This document shows, one piece after another, positions 1-14,700 of a DNA stretch of 64,000 bases. This DNA is from Calliopsis andreniformis (Eukaryota; Arthropoda; Insecta; Hymenoptera; Andrenidae). The notes under the pieces are model-generated. The model was not told where the DNA came from. It did no database searches and was given only the letters and a program-made list of their open reading frames with translations. The stretch lies in the NCBI RefSeq assembly GCF_051401765.1, contig NW_027480440.1:2046001-2110000 (forward strand). The letters are read 5' to 3'. The first letter of the stretch is position 1; each line of letters begins with the position of its first letter. A program made the position numbers and the translations under genes.

Positions 1-3000
1 GAATATTGATGAATGAAGATTGAGGATTGAGGATTGAGGGTTGTGGACTGAGAACGAGGACGGAGGGTTGAGTGTTGATGCCTGAGGTCTGAGGATTGAG
101 GATTGAAGATTGCGAGCTGAGGATTGAGGATTGAGGATTGAAGATTGAGGATGGGGTATTGAGGATTGTAGAATGAGGATTGAAGAATGAGGATTGGGGA
201 TTGAGTATTGAGCATTGAGGATTGAATATTGAGTATTGAGGATTGAATATTGAGGATTGAGAATTGAGGATTGAGGATTGAGGATTGAGGATTGAAGATT
301 GAGTATTGAGGATTGAAGATTGAGGATTGAGGATTGAGGATTGAGGATTGAGGATTGAGGATTGAGGATTGAAGATTGAGGATTGGGTATTGAGGATTGA
401 GGATTGAGGATTGAAGATTGAGGATAGGGTATTGAGGATTGAAGAATGATGATTGAGGATTGAGGATTGAGGATTGAGGATTGAATATTGAGTATTGTGG
501 ATTGAAGATCGACTATTGAGGATTGCGAATTGAGGATTGAGGGTTGGGGATTGAGGATTGAAGATTGAAGAATGAGGATTGAAGAATGAGGATTGGGGAT
601 TGAGTATTGAGCATTGAGGATTGAATATTGAGTATTGAGGATTGAATATTGAGGATTGAGGATTGAGGATTGAGGATTGAGGATTGAGGATTGAAGATTG
701 AGTATTGAGGATTGAAGATTGAGGATTGAGGATTGAGCATTGAGGATTGAGGATTGAGGATTGAGGATTGAAGATTGAGGATTGGGTATTGAGGATTGAG
801 GATTGAGGATTGAAGATTGAGGATAGGGTATTGAGGATTGAAGAATGATGATTGAAGATTGAGGATTGAGGATTGAGGATTGAATATTGAGTATTGTGGA
901 TTGAAGTTCGACTACTGAGGATTGCGAATTGAGGATTGAGGGTTGGGGATTGAGGATTGAAGATTGAGGATTGAGGATTGAGGATTGAGGATTGGGGATT
1001 GAGGATTGCGAGTTGAAGATTCAGTATTGAGGATTGAAGATTCAGAATTGAGGATGAGGATTGAACATTGAGTACTGAGTGTTGAGGGTTGAGTGATGAG
1101 AATTTATGTTTCTGGATAGAGATTTGAAGATTGCAGATTGAGTATTGAGTATTGAAAACTGTGAATTGAGGATATTCTATTGAGGATTGAGTATTGACAA
1201 CTGAATGTTGAGGACTGAGGGCTGAAGATTGAGGATTCAGGATTGAGGATTGAGAATTGAGGTTTGAGGACTGAGGATTGAGGATTGAAGATTGAGTATT
1301 GAGGATTGAAGATTGAGGATTGAGGATTGAGGATTGAATATTGAGTATTGAGGATTGAGGATTGAAGACTGAGGATTGAGGATTGAGGATTGAGGATTGG
1401 GGATTGAGGATTGCGAGTTGAAGATTCAGTATTGAGGATTGAAGATTCAGAATTGAGGATGAGGATTGAACATTGAGTACTGAGTGTTGAGGGTTGAGTG
1501 ATGGGAATTTATGTTTCTGGATAGAGATTTGAAGATTGCAGATTGAGTATTGAAAACTGTAAATTGATGATATTCTATTGAGGATTGAGGATTGACAACT
1601 GATTGTTGAGGACTGAGGGCTGAAGCTTGAGGATTCAGGAGTGAGGTTTGAGGAGAGAGGACTGAGGATTGAGGATTGAGGATTGAGAATTGAGGATTGA
1701 GGATTGAAGATTGAGGATTGGCTGTTGAGGATTGAACATTGAGGATTGGGGATTGAGTATTGAGCATTGAGGATTGAATATTGAGTATTGAGGATTGAAT
1801 ATTGAGGATTGAGAATTGAGGATTGAGGATTGAGGATTGAGGATTGAAGATTGAGTATTGAGGATTGAAGATTGAGGATTGAGGATTGAGGATTGAGGAT
1901 TGAGGATTGAGGATTGAGGATTGAAGATTGAGGATTGGGTATTGAGGATTGAGGATTGAGGATTGAAGATTGAGGATAGGGTATTGAGGATTGAAGAATG
2001 ATGATTGAGGATTGAGGATTGAGGATTGAGGATTGAATATTGAGTATTGTGGATTGAAGATTGAGGATTGAGGATTGAGGATTGAGGATTGAGGATTGAG
2101 GATTGAGGATTGAAGATTGAGGATTGGGTATTGAGGATTGAGGATTGGGGATTGAGTATTGAGCATTGAGGATTGAATATTGAGTATTGAGGATTGAATA
2201 TTGAGGATTGAGGATTGAGGATTGAGGATTGAGGATTGAGGATTGAAGATTGAGTATTGAGGATTGAAGATTGAGGATTGAGGATTGAGCATTGAGGATT
2301 GAGGATTGAGGATTGAGGATTGAAGATTGAGGATTGGGTATTGAGGATTGAGGATTGAGGATTGAAGATTGAGGATAGGGTATTGAGGATTGAAGAATGA
2401 TGATTGAAGATTGAGGATTGAGGATTGAGGATTGAATATTGAGTATTGTGGATTGAAGTTCGACTACTGAGGATTGCGAATTGAGGATTGAGGGTTGGGG
2501 ATTGAGGATTGAAGATTGAGGATTGAGGATTGAGGATTGAGGATTGGGGATTGAGGATTGCGAGTTGAAGATTCAGTATTGAGGATTGAAGATTCAGAAT
2601 TGAGGATGAGGATTGAACATTGAGGACTGAGTGTTGAGGGTTGAGTGATGAGAATTGATGTTTGTGGATAGAGACTTGAAGATTGCAGATTAAGTATTGA
2701 GTTATGAAAACTGTGAATTGAGTATATTCTATTGAGGATTGAGGATTGGCCACTGATTGTTGAGGACTGAGGTCTGAAGATTGAGGGTTCCGGATTGAGG
2801 ATACAGAATTGGAATTTGAGGACTGAGCATTGAGGATTGAAGATTGAGTATTGAGGATTGAAGATTGAGAATTGAGGATTGAGGATTGAGGATTGAGGAT
2901 GAGGGATGAGTGTTGAGGATTGAGGTTTGAGGACTAAGGACAGAGGATTAAGGATTGAGAATTGAGGATTGAGGATTGAGGACTGAGGATTGAGGATTGA

Positions 3001-3865
3001 AGATTGAAGACTGAGGATTGGGTATTGAGGATTGAAGAATGAGGATTGAAGAATGAGGATTGGGGATTGAGTATTGAGCATTGAGGATTGAATATTGAAT
3101 ATTGAGGATTGAATGTTGAGGATTGAGGATTGAGGATTGAGGATTGAGGATTGAGGATTGAGGATTGAGGATTGAAGATTGAGTATTGAGGATTGAAGAT
3201 TGAGGATTGAGGATTGAGGATTGAGGATTGAGGATTGAGGATTGAGGATTGAGAATTGAAGATTGAGGATTGGGTATTGAGGATTGAGGATTGAGGATTG
3301 AAGATTGAGGATAGGGTATTGAGGATTGAAGAATGATGATTGAGGATTGAGGATTGAGGATTGAATATTGAGTATTGTGGATTGAAGATCGACTATTGAG
3401 GATTGCGAATTCAGGATTGAGGGTTGGGGATTGAGGATTGAAGATTGAGGGTTGAGGATTGAGGATTGAGGATTGGGGATTGAGGATTGCGAGTTGAAGA
3501 TTCAGTATTGAGGATTGAAGATTCAGAATTGAGGATGAGGATTGAACATTGAGTACTGAGTGTTGAGGGTTGAGTGATGGGAATTTATGTTTCTGGATAG
3601 AGATTTGAAGATTGCAGATTGAGTATTGAAAACTGTAAATTGATGATATTCTATTGAGGATTGAGGATTGACAACTGATTGTTGAGGACTGAGGGCTGAA
3701 GCTTGAGGATTCAGGAGTGAGGTTTGAGGAGAGAGGACTGAGGATTGAGGATTGAGGATTGAGAATTGAGGATTGAGGATTGAGGATTGAAGATTGAGGA
3801 TTGGCTGTTGAGGATTGAACATTGAGGATTGAGGATTGAGGATTGAGGATTGAGGATTGAAGGTT
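1..3865 (+). repeat. 3,865-bp HOR, copy 1
   Basis: Position 1 begins with the same bases found at 3,866, so the window starts inside a duplicated block. Copy 1 matches copy 2 at a constant offset of 3,865 up to about 2,624, with only scattered base changes (for example GAATTGAGGATATT here against GAATTGGGGATATT in copy 2). The remaining part (2,625-3,865) has A markers near 2,725 and 3,646 and joins copy 2 at GGTTGAATATTGATGAATG. Six 6-mer units are visible (near 51, 1,047, 1,458, 2,605, 2,898 and 3,530), which accounts for the period being 7 x 553 minus 6. Confidence 0.85.
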
Positions 3866-6489
3866 GAATATTGATGAATGAAGATTGAGGATTGAGGATT
3901 GAGGGTTGTGGACTGAGAACGAGGACGGAGGGTTGAGTGTTGATGCCTGAGGTCTGAGGATTGAGGATTGAAGATTGCGAGCTGAGGATTGAGGATTGAG
4001 GATTGAAGATTGAGGATGGGGTATTGAGGATTGTAGAATGAGGATTGAAGAATGAGGATTGGGGATTGAGTATTGAGCATTGAGGATTGAATATTGAGTA
4101 TTGAGGATTGAATATTGAGGATTGAGAATTGAGGATTGAGGATTGAGGATTGAGGATTGAAGATTGAGTATTGAGGATTGAAGATTGAGGATTGAGGATT
4201 GAGGATTGAGGATTGAGGATTGAGGATTGAGGATTGAAGATTGAGGATTGGGTATTGAGGATTGAGGATTGAGGATTGAAGATTGAGGATAGGGTATTGA
4301 GGATTGAAGAATGATGATTGAGGATTGAGGATTGAGGATTGAGGATTGAATATTGAGTATTGTGGATTGAAGATCGACTATTGAGGATTGCGAATTGAGG
4401 ATTGAGGGTTGGGGATTGAGGATTGAAGATTGAAGAATGAGGATTGAAGAATGAGGATTGGGGATTGAGTATTGAGCATTGAGGATTGAATATTGAGTAT
4501 TGAGGATTGAATATTGAGGATTGAGGATTGAGGATTGAGGATTGAGGATTGAGGATTGAAGATTGAGTATTGAGGATTGAAGATTGAGGATTGAGGATTG
4601 AGCATTGAGGATTGAGGATTGAGGATTGAGGATTGAAGATTGAGGATTGGGTATTGAGGATTGAGGATTGAGGATTGAAGATTGAGGATAGGGTATTGAG
4701 GATTGAAGAATGATGATTGAAGATTGAGGATTGAGGATTGAGGATTGAATATTGAGTATTGTGGATTGAAGTTCGACTACTGAGGATTGCGAATTGAGGA
4801 TTGAGGGTTGGGGATTGAGGATTGAAGATTGAGGATTGAGGATTGAGGATTGAGGATTGGGGATTGAGGATTGCGAGTTGAAGATTCAGTATTGAGGATT
4901 GAAGATTCAGAATTGAGGATGAGGATTGAACATTGAGTACTGAGTGTTGAGGGTTGAGTGATGAGAATTTATGTTTCTGGATAGAGATTTGAAGATTGCA
5001 GATTGAGTATTGAGTATTGAAAACTGTGAATTGGGGATATTCTATTGAGGATTGAGTATTGACAACTGAATGTTGAGGACTGAGGGCTGAAGATTGAGGA
5101 TTCAGGATTGAGGATTGAGAATTGAGGTTTGAGGACTGAGGATTGAGGATTGAAGATTGAGTATTGAGGATTGAAGATTGAGGATTGAGGATTGAGGATT
5201 GAATATTGAGTATTGAGGATTGAGGATTGAAGACTGAGGATTTAGGATTGAGGATTGAGGATTGGGGATTGAGGATTGCGAGTTGAAGATTCAGTATTGA
5301 GGATTGAAGATTCAGAATTGAGGATGAGGATTGAACATTGAGTACTGAGTGTTGAGGGTTGAGTGATGGGAATTTATGTTTCTGGATAGAGATTTGAAGA
5401 TTGCAGATTGAGTATTGAAAACTGTAAATTGATGATATTCTATTGAGGATTGAGGATTGACAACTGATTGTTGAGGACTGAGGGCTGAAGCTTGAGGATT
5501 CAGGAGTGAGGTTTGAGGAGAGAGGACTGAGGATTGAGGATTGAGGATTGAGAATTGAGGATTGAGGATTGAAGATTGAGGATTGGCTGTTGAGGATTGA
5601 ACATTGAGGATTGGGGATTGAGTATTGAGCATTGAGGATTGAATATTGAGTATTGAGGATTGAATATTGAGGATTGAGAATTGAGGATTGAGGATTGAGG
5701 ATTGAGGATTGAAGATTGAGTATTGAGGATTGAAGATTGAGGATTGAGGATTGAGGATTGAGGATTGAGGATTGAGGATTGAGGATTGAAGATTGAGGAT
5801 TGGGTATTGAGGATTGAGGATTGAGGATTGAAGATTGAGGATAGGGTATTGAGGATTGAAGAATGATGATTGAGGATTGAGGATTGAGGATTGAGGATTG
5901 AATATTGAGTATTGTGGATTGAAGATTGAGGATTGAGGATTGAGGATTGAGGATTGAGGATTGAGGATTGAGGATTGAAGATTGAGGATTGGGTATTGAG
6001 GATTGAGGATTGGGGATTGAGTATTGAGCATTGAGGATTGAATATTGAGTATTGAGGATTGAATATTGAGGATTGAGGATTGAGGATTGAGGATTGAGGA
6101 TTGAGGATTGAAGATTGAGTATTGAGGATTGAAGATTGAGGATTGAGGATTGAGCATTGAGGATTGAGGATTGAGGATTGAGGATTGAAGATTGAGGATT
6201 GGGTATTGAGGATTGAGGATTGAGGATTGAAGATTGAGGATAGGGTATTGAGGATTGAAGAATGATGATTGAAGATTGAGGATTGAGGATTGAGGATTGA
6301 ATATTGAGTATTGTGGATTGAAGTTCGACTACTGAGGATTGCGAATTGAGGATTGAGGGTTGGGGATTGAGGATTGAAGATTGAGGATTGAGGATTGAGG
6401 ATTGAGGATTGGGGATTGAGGATTGCGAGTTGAAGATTCAGTATTGAGGATTGAAGATTCAGAATTGAGGATGAGGATTGAACATTGAG
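3866..6489 (+). repeat. 3,865-bp HOR, copy 2 (partial)
   Basis: This is nearly identical to 1-2,624 at offset 3,865. The match stops where copy 1 reads GAGGACTGAGTGTTG (about 2,625) and copy 2 reads GAGTACTGAGTGTTG (about 6,490). From there copy 2 continues with sequence resembling its own earlier part (about 1,065 to 1,350), as expected if an unequal exchange joined two related marker blocks. Confidence 0.83.
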
Positions 6490-7381
6490 TACTGAGTGTT
6501 GAGGGTTGAGTGATGAGAATTTATGTTTCTGGATAGAGATTTGAAGATTGCAGATTGAGTATTGAGTATTGAAAACTGTGAATTGAGGATATTCTATTGA
6601 GGATTGAGTATTGACAACTGAATGTTGAGGACTGAGGGCTGAAGATTGAGGATTCAGGATTGAGGATTGAGAATTGAGGTTTGAGGACTGAGGATTGAGG
6701 ATTGAAGATTGAGTATTGAGGATTGAAGATTGAGGATTGAGGATTGAGGATTGAATATTGAGTATTGAGGATTGAAGGTTGACTATTGAGGATTGCGAAT
6801 TGAGGATTGAGGATTGAGGATTGATGATCGAAGATTGAGTATTGAGGATTGAAGGTTGAGGATTGTGGATTGAGGATTGAGGATTGAGGCTTGAATATTG
6901 AGGATTGGGGACTGAGTGTTGAGGGTTGAGTGATGAGAATTGATGTTTGTGGATAGAGATTTGAAGATTGCAGGTTGAGTATTGAGTATTGAAAACTGTG
7001 AATTCATGATATTCTATTGAGGATTGAGGATTGACCACTGATTGTTGAGGACTGAGGGCTGAAGATTGAGGATTCAGGATTGAGGATTCAGGATTGAGGT
7101 TTGACGACTGAGGATTGAGGACTGAAGATTGAGTATTGAGGATTGAAGATTGAGCATTGATGATTGAGGATTGAGAATTGAGGATTGAGGATTGAACATT
7201 GAGGACTGAGTGTTGAGGGTTGAGCGATGAGAATTGATGTTTGTGGATAGAGATTTGAAGATTGCAGATTGAGTATTGAGTATTGAAAACTGTGAATTGA
7301 GTGTATTCTATTGAGGATTGAGGATTGACAACTGATTGTTGAGGACTGAGGGCTGAAGATTGAGGGTTCCGGATTGAGGAT

Positions 7382-7681
7382 TCAGAATTGATATTTGAGG
7401 ACTGAGCATTGAGGATTGAAGATTGAGTATTGAGGATTGAAGATTGAGAATTGAGGATTGAGGATTGAGGATTGAGGATGAGGGCTGAGGTTTGAGGATT
7501 GAGGTTTGACGACTGAGGTCTGAGGATTGAGGATTGAGAATTGAGGATTGAGGATTGAGGGTTGAAGATTGAGGATTCGGTACTGAGGATTGCAGAATGA
7601 GGATCGAGGATTGAGGATTGAGGATTGAGGATTGAAGATTGAGTATTGAGGATTGAAGATTGACGATCGAGGATTGAGCAT
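7382..7681 (+). repeat. Segment pair, offset 2,325, copy 1
   Basis: This segment runs from the GATTCAGAATT heptamers through GAGGGCT, GAGGTCT and the CGGTACT variant to GACGATCGAGG. It is repeated with few changes at 9,707-10,006. The offset is 7 x 333 minus 6, matching seven 6-mers and one 8-mer counted between the two copies. Confidence 0.72.
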
Positions 7682-9165
7682 TGAGGATTGAGTATTGAGG
7701 ATTCAGGACTGAAGTTTGAGTATTGAGGATTGAAGGTTGAGGATTGTGGATTGAGGATTGAGGATTGAGTATTGAATATTGAGGATTGGGGACTGAGTGT
7801 TGAGGGTTGAATAATGAGAATTGATGTTTGTGGATAGAGATTTGAAGATTGCAGATTGAGTATTGAGTATTGAAAACTGTAAATTGATGATATTCTATTG
7901 AGGATTGAGGATTGACAACTGATTGTTGAGGACTGAGGGCTGAAGCTTGAGGATTCAGGAGTGAGGTTTGAGGAGAGAGGACTGAGGATTGAGGATTGAG
8001 GATTGAGAATTGAGGATTGAGGATTGAAGACTGAGGATTGAGGATTGAGGATTGAGGATTGGGGATTGAGGATTGCGAGTTGAAGATTCAGTATTGAGGA
8101 TTGAAGATTCAGAATTGAGGATGAGGATTGAACATTGAGTACTGAGTGTTGAGGGTTGAGTGATGGGAATTTATGTTTCTGGATAGAGATTTGAAGATTG
8201 CAGATTGAGTATTGAAAACTGTAAATTGATGATATTCTATTGAGGATTGAGGATTGACAACTGATTGTTGAGGATGAGGGCTGAGGGTTGAGGATTAAGG
8301 TTTGAGGACTAAGGACAGAGGATTGAGGATTGAGAATTGAGGATTGAGGATTGAGGATTGAAGATTGAGGATAGGGTATTGAGGATCGAAGAATGAGGAT
8401 TGAGGATTGAGGATTGAGGATTGAGTATTGAATATTGAGTATTGAGGATTGCAGATTGACTATTGAGGATTTGCGAATTGAGGATTGAGGGTTGGGGATT
8501 GAGGATTGAAGATTGAGGATTGAGGATTGAGGATTGAGGATTGGGGATTGAGGATTGCGAGTTGAAGATTCAGTATTGAGGATTGAAGATTCAGAATTGA
8601 GGATGAGGATTGAACATTGAGTACTGAGTGTTGAGGGTTGAGTGACGAGTATTGATGTTTGTGGATAGAGATTTGAAGATTGCAGGTTGAGTATTGAGTA
8701 TTGAAAACTGTGAAATCATGATATTCTATTGAGGATTGAGGATGGACCACTGATTGTTGAGGACTGAGGGCTGAAGATTGAGGATTCAGGATTGAGGATT
8801 CAGGATTGAGGTTTGAGGTCTGAGGATTCACGATTGAGGATTGAGGATTGAGGACGGAGGATTGAGGATTGAGGACGGAGGATTGAGGATTGAAGACTGA
8901 GGATTGGGTATTGAGGTTTGAACATTGAGGATTGAGGATTGAGGTTTGAGGAGTGAAGATTGAGGATTGAGGATTGAGGATTGAGGATCGAGGATTGTGG
9001 ATTGAAGATTGAATATTAATGATTAAAGATTGAGGGTTGAGGATTGAGAGTTGTGGATTGAGGACGAGGACTGAGTGTTGAATATTGATGTCTGAGGTCT
9101 GAGGATTGAGGATTGAGAATTGAGAATTGAGGATTGAGGATTGAAGATTGAGGATTGGGTATTGA

Positions 9166-9690
9166 GGACTCACGAATGAGGATTGAGGATTGAGGACAGC
9201 GGATTGAGGATTGAAGATTGAGTATTGAGGATTGAAGATTGACGATTGAGGATTGAGGATTGAGGATTGAGGATTGAGGATTGAGGATTGAGGATTGAGG
9301 ATTGAAGATTGAGTATTGAGGATAGAAGATTGAGGATTGAGGATTGAGGATTGAGGATTGAGGATTGAAGATTGAGTACTGAGGATTGAAGATTAAGATT
9401 GAGTACTGAGGATTGAAGATTAAGATTGAGGATTGAGGATTGAGGACTGAGGATGGAGGATTGAGGATTGAAGGTTCAGTATTGAGGATTGAATATTGAG
9501 AATTGAGGATTGAGGATTGAACATTGAGGACTGAGTGTTGAGGGATGAGTGATGAGAATTGATGTTTGTGGATAGAGATTTGAAGATTGCAGATTGAGTA
9601 TTGAGTATAGAAAACTGTGAATTGAGTATATTCTATTGAGGATTGAGGATTGACAGCTGATTGTTGAGGACTGAGGGCTGAAGATTGAGG
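9166..9690 (+). repeat. Segment pair, offset about 2,080, copy 1
   Basis: This segment carries the rare heptamers CACGAAT and CAGCGGATT, then two GATTAAGATT 6-mer events near 9,390 and 9,418, then GAAGGTTCAGTATT. The same order recurs at about 11,248-11,766. The offset is 2,082 at the left and 2,075 at the right, so the copies differ by exactly one heptamer. Confidence 0.7.
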
Positions 9691-9706
9691 GTTCCGGATT
9701 GAGGAT

Positions 9707-10006
9707 TCAGAATTGAAATTTGAGGACTGAGCATTGAGGATTGAAGATTGTGTATTGAGGATTGAAGATTGAGAATTGAGGATTGAGGATTGAGGATTGA
9801 GGATGAGGGCTGAGGGTTGAGGATTGAGGTTTGACGACTGAGGTCTGAGGATTGAGGATTGAGAATTGAGGATTGAGAATTGAGGGTTGAAGATTGAGGA
9901 TTCGGTACTGAGGATTGCAGAATGAGGATTGAGGATTGAGGATTGAGGATTGAGGATTGAAGATTGAGTATTGCGGATTGAAGATTGACGATCGAGGATT
10001 GAGCAT
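9707..10006 (+). repeat. Segment pair, offset 2,325, copy 2
   Basis: Second copy of 7,382-7,681, differing at scattered single bases (for example GAAATTTGAGG in place of GATATTTGAGG near its start). Both copies lead into a run that includes GAACATT or GAATATT followed by GAGGATTGGGGACT and then an A marker. Confidence 0.7.
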
Positions 10007-11247
10007 TGAGGATTGAGTATTGAGGATTCAGGATTGAAGATTGAGTATTGAGGATTGAAGGTTGAGGATTGTGGATTGAGGATTGAGGATTGAGTATTGA
10101 ATATTGAGGATTGGGGACTGAGTGTTGAGGGTTGAATGATGAGAATTGATGTTTGTGGATAGAGATTTGAAGATTGCAGGTTAAGTATTGAGTATTGAAA
10201 ACTGTAAATTGATGATATTCTATTGAGGATTGAGGATTGACAACTGATTGTTGAGGACTGAGGGCTGAAGCTTGAGGATTCAGGATTGAGGTTTGAGGAG
10301 AGAGGACTGAGGATTGAGGATTGAGGATTGAGAATTGAGGATTGAGGATTGAGGATTGAAGATTGAGGATTGGCTGTTGAGGATTGAACATTGAGGATTG
10401 AGGATTGAGGATTGAGGATTGAGGATTGAAGGTTGAATATTGATGAATGAAGATTGAGGATTGAGGATTGAGGGTTGTGGACTGAGAACGAGGACTGAGG
10501 GTTGAGTGTTGATGCCTGAGGTCTGAGGATTGAGGATTGAGGATTGCGAGCTGAGGATTGAGGATTGAGGATTGAAGATTGAGAATGGGGTATTGAGGAT
10601 TGAAGGATGAGGATTGAAGAATGAGGATTGGGGATTGAGTATTGAGCATTGAGGATTGAATATTGAGTATTGAGGATTGAATATTGAGGATTGAGGATTG
10701 AGGATTGAGGATTGAGTATTGAGGATTGAAGATTGAGTATTGAGGAATGAAGATTGAGGATTGAGGATTGAGGATTGAGTATTGAGGATTGAGGATTGAG
10801 GATTGAAGATTGAGGATTGGGTATTGAGGATTGAGGATTGAGGATTGAAGATTGAGGATAGGGTATTGAGGATTAAGGATTGAGGATTGAGGATTGAATA
10901 TTGAGTATTGTGGATTGAAGATCGACTATTGAGGATTGCGAATTGAGGATTGAGGGTTGGGGATTGAGGATTGAAGATTGAAGAATGAGGATTGAAGAAT
11001 GAGGATTGGGGATTGAGTATTGAGCATTGAGGATTGAATATTGAGTATTGAGGATTGAATATTGAGGATTGAGGATTGAGGATTGAGGATTGAGGATTGA
11101 GGATTGAAGATTGAGTATTGAGGATTGAAGATTGAGGATTGAGGATTGAGGATTGAGGATTGAGGATTGAGGATTGACGATTGAAGATTGAGGATTGGGT
11201 ATTGAGGATTGAGGATTGAGGATTGAAGATTGAGGATTGGGTACTGA

Positions 11248-11766
11248 GGACTGACGAATGAGGATTGAGGATTGAGGACAGCGGATTGAGGATTGAAGAT
11301 TGAGTATTGAGGATTGAAGATTGACGATTGAGGACTGAGGATTGAGGATTGAGGATTGAGGATTGAGGATTGAGGATTGAAGATTGAGTATTGAGGATTG
11401 AAGATTGAGGATTGAGGATTGAGGATTGAGGATTGAGGATTGAAGATTGAGTACTGAGGATTGAAGATTAAGATTGAGTACTGAGGATTGAAGATTAAGA
11501 TTGAGGATTGAGGATTGAGGACTGAGGATGGAGGATTGAGGATTGAAGGTTCAGTATTGAGGATTGAATATTGAGAATTGAGGATTGAGGATTGAACATT
11601 GAGGACTGAGTGTTGAGGGATGTGTGACGAGAATTGATGTTTGTGGATAGAGATTTGAAGATTGCAGATTGAGCATTGAGTATTGAAAACTGTGAATTGA
11701 GTATATTCTATTGAGGATTGAGGTTTGACAACTGATTGTTGAGGACGGAGGACTGAAGATTGAGGG
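11248..11766 (+). repeat. Segment pair, offset about 2,080, copy 2
   Basis: Second copy of 9,166-9,690. It keeps the paired GATTAAGATT events and the GAAGGTTCAGTATT block, with local changes such as GACGAAT for CACGAAT and GAGGGATGTGTGACG for GAGGGATGAGTGATG. It leads into the A marker near 11,703. Confidence 0.68.
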
Positions 11767-14700
11767 TTCCGGATTGAGGATTCAGAATTGAAATTTGAGG
11801 ACTGAGCATTGTGGATTGAAGATTGAGTATTCAGGATTGAAGATTGAGAATTGAGGATTGAGGATTGAGGATTGAGGATGAGGGATGAGGGTTGAGGATT
11901 GAGGTTTGAGGACTAAGGACAGAGGATTAAGGATTGAGAATTGAGGATTGAGGATTGAGGATTGAAGATTGAGGATTGGGTATTGAGGATCGAAGAATGA
12001 GGATTGAGGATTAAGGATTGAGGATTGAGGATTGAATATTGAGTATTGAGGATTGAAGGTTGACTACTGAGGATTGCGAATTGAGGATTGAGGATTGAGG
12101 ATTGAGGATTGAGGATTGAGGATTGAGGATTGAGGATTGAAGATTGAGGATTGAGGATTGAGGATTGAGGGTTGTGGATTGAGGATTGAAGATTGAGGAT
12201 TGGGTATTGAGGATTGAGGATTGAGGATTGAAGATTGAGGATAGGGTATTGAGGATTGAAGAATGATGATTGAGGATTGAGGATTGAGGATTGAGGATTG
12301 AATATTGAGTATGGAGGATTGAAGATCGACTATTGAGGATTGCGAATTGAGGACTGAGGGTTGGGGATTGAGGATTGAAGATTGAGTATTGAGGATTGAA
12401 GGTTGAGGATTGTGGATTGAGGATTGAGGATTGAGGCTTGAATATTGAGGATTGGGGACTGAGCGTTGAGGGTTGAGTGACAAGGATTGATGTTTGTGGA
12501 TATAGATTTGAAGATTGCAGGTTGAGTATTGAGTATTGAAAACTGTGAAATCATGATATTCTATTGAGGATTGAGGATGGACCACTGATTGTTGAGGACT
12601 GAGGGCTGAAGATTGAAGATTCAGGATTGAGGATTCAGGATTGAGGTTTGAGGTCTGAGGATTGAGGATTGAGGATTGAGGATTGAGGACGGAGGATTGA
12701 GGATTGAAGACTGAGGATTGGGTATTGAGTTTTGAACATTGAGGATTGAGGATTGAGGTTTGAGGAGTGAAGATTGAGGGTTGAGGATTGAGGATTGAGG
12801 ATTGAGGATTGAAGATTGAGTATTGAGGATTGAAGATTGAGGATTGGGTATTGAGGATTGAAGAATGAGGATTGAAGAATGAGGATTGGGGATTGAGTAT
12901 TGAGCATTGAGGATTGAATATTGAGTATTGAGGATTGAATATAGAGGATTGAGGATTGAGGATTGAGGATTGAGGATTGAAGATTGAGTATTGAGGATTG
13001 AAGATTGAGGATTGAGGATTGAGGATTGAGGATTGAGGATTGAGGATTGAGGATTGAAGATTGAGGATTGGGTATTGAGGATTGAGGATTGAGGATTGAA
13101 GATTGAGGATAGGGTATTGAGGATTGAAGAATGATGATTGAGGATTGAGAATTGAGGATTGAGGATTGAATATTGAGTATTGTGGATTGAAGATCGACTA
13201 TTGAAGATTGCGAATTGAGGATTGAGGGTTGGGGATTGAGGATTGAAGATTGAAGAATGAGGATTGAAGAATGAGGATTGGAGATTGAGTATTGAGCATT
13301 GAGGATTGAATATTGAGTATTGAGGATTGAATATTGAGGATTGAGGATTGAGGATTGAGGATTGAAGATTGAGTATTGAGGATGGAAGATTGAGGGTTGA
13401 GGATTGAGGATTGTGGATTGAGGATTGAGGATTGAGGATTGAAGATTGAGAATTGGGTATTGACGATTTAGGATTGAGGATTGAGGATTGAGGATAGGGT
13501 ATTGAGGATTGAAGAATGACGATTGAGGACTGAGGATTGAGGATTGAGGATTGAATATTGAGTATTGTGGATTGAATATCGACTATTGAGGATTGCGAAT
13601 TGAGGATTGAGGGTTGGGGATTGAGGATTGAAGATTGAGGATTGAGGATTGAGGATTGAGGATTGGGGATTGAGGATTGCGAGTTGAAGATTCAGTATTG
13701 AGGATTGAAGATTCAGAATTGAGGATGAGGGTTGAACATTGAGTACTGAGTGTTGAGGGTTGAGTGATGAGAATTTATGTTTCTGGATAGAGATTTGAAG
13801 ATTGCAGATTGAGTATTGAGTATTGAAAACTGTGAATTGAGGATATTCTATTGAGGATTGAGGATTGACAACTGAATGTTGAGGACTGAGGGCTGAAGAT
13901 TGAGGATTCAGGATTGAGGATTCAGAATTGAGGTTTGAGGACTGAGGATTGAGGATTGAAGATTGAGTATTGAGGATTGAAGATTGAGGATTGAGGATTG
14001 AGGATTGAGGATTGAGAATGAGGGCTGAGGGTTGAGGATTAATGTTTGAGGACTAAGGACAGAGGTTTGAGGATTGAGAACTGAGGATTGAGGATTGAGG
14101 ATTCAGGATGATGGCTGAGGGTTGAGGATTGAGGTTTGAGGACTGAGGTCTGAGGATTGAGGATTGAGAATTGAGGATTGAGGATTGAGGGTTGAAGATT
14201 GAGGATTGGGTATTGAGGATTGAAGAATGAGGATTGAGGATTGAGGATTGAGGATTGAGGATTGAGGATTGAGGATTGAAGATTGAGTATTGAGGAGTGA
14301 AGATTGAGGATTGAGGATTGAGGATTGAGGATTGAGGATTGAAGATTGAGTACTGAGGATTGAAGATTAAGATTGAGGATTGAGGATTGAGGACCGAGGA
14401 TGGAGGATTGAGGATTTAAGGTTCAGTATTGAGGATTGAAGATTGAGTATTGAGGATTGAGAATTGAACATTGAGGACTGAGTGTTGAGGGTTGAGTGAT
14501 GAGTATTGATGTTTGTGGATAGAGATTTGAAGATTGCAGATTGAGTATTGAGTATTGAAAACTGTGAATTGAGCATATTCTATTGAGGATTGAGGATTGA
14601 CAACTGATTGTTGAGGACTGAGGGCTGAAGATTGAGGGTTCCGGATTGAGGATTCAGAATTGAAATTTGAGGACTGAGCATTGAGGATTGAAGACTGAGT

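Larger units (their letters stand above)
6490..14541 (+). repeat. Mosaic of shorter domain A segments
   Basis: No single period spans this stretch. It holds A markers near 6,588, 7,008, 7,302, 7,891, 8,233, 8,721, 9,630, 10,216, 11,703, 12,556 and 13,842, at irregular spacing. Pieces recur at short range: 7,382-7,681 returns at 9,707-10,006 (offset 2,325), and the segment with GAGGACAGCGGATT near 9,190 returns near 11,272 (offset 2,082). The part from about 12.06 kb onward prefigures the 4.3-kb unit to the right (12,330 aligns with 16,054, offset 3,724). One rare 8-mer (GAGGATTT before GCGAATT) lies at about 8,465. No other kind of sequence is visible. Confidence 0.75.

Noticed and set aside
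5500..7038. 512-residue open frame on the - strand
   Set aside because: It is only the heptamer read in a stop-free frame (NPQSSIL variants). All three - frames give the same peptide, the frame overlaps others, and there is no codon bias, ribosome site or domain.
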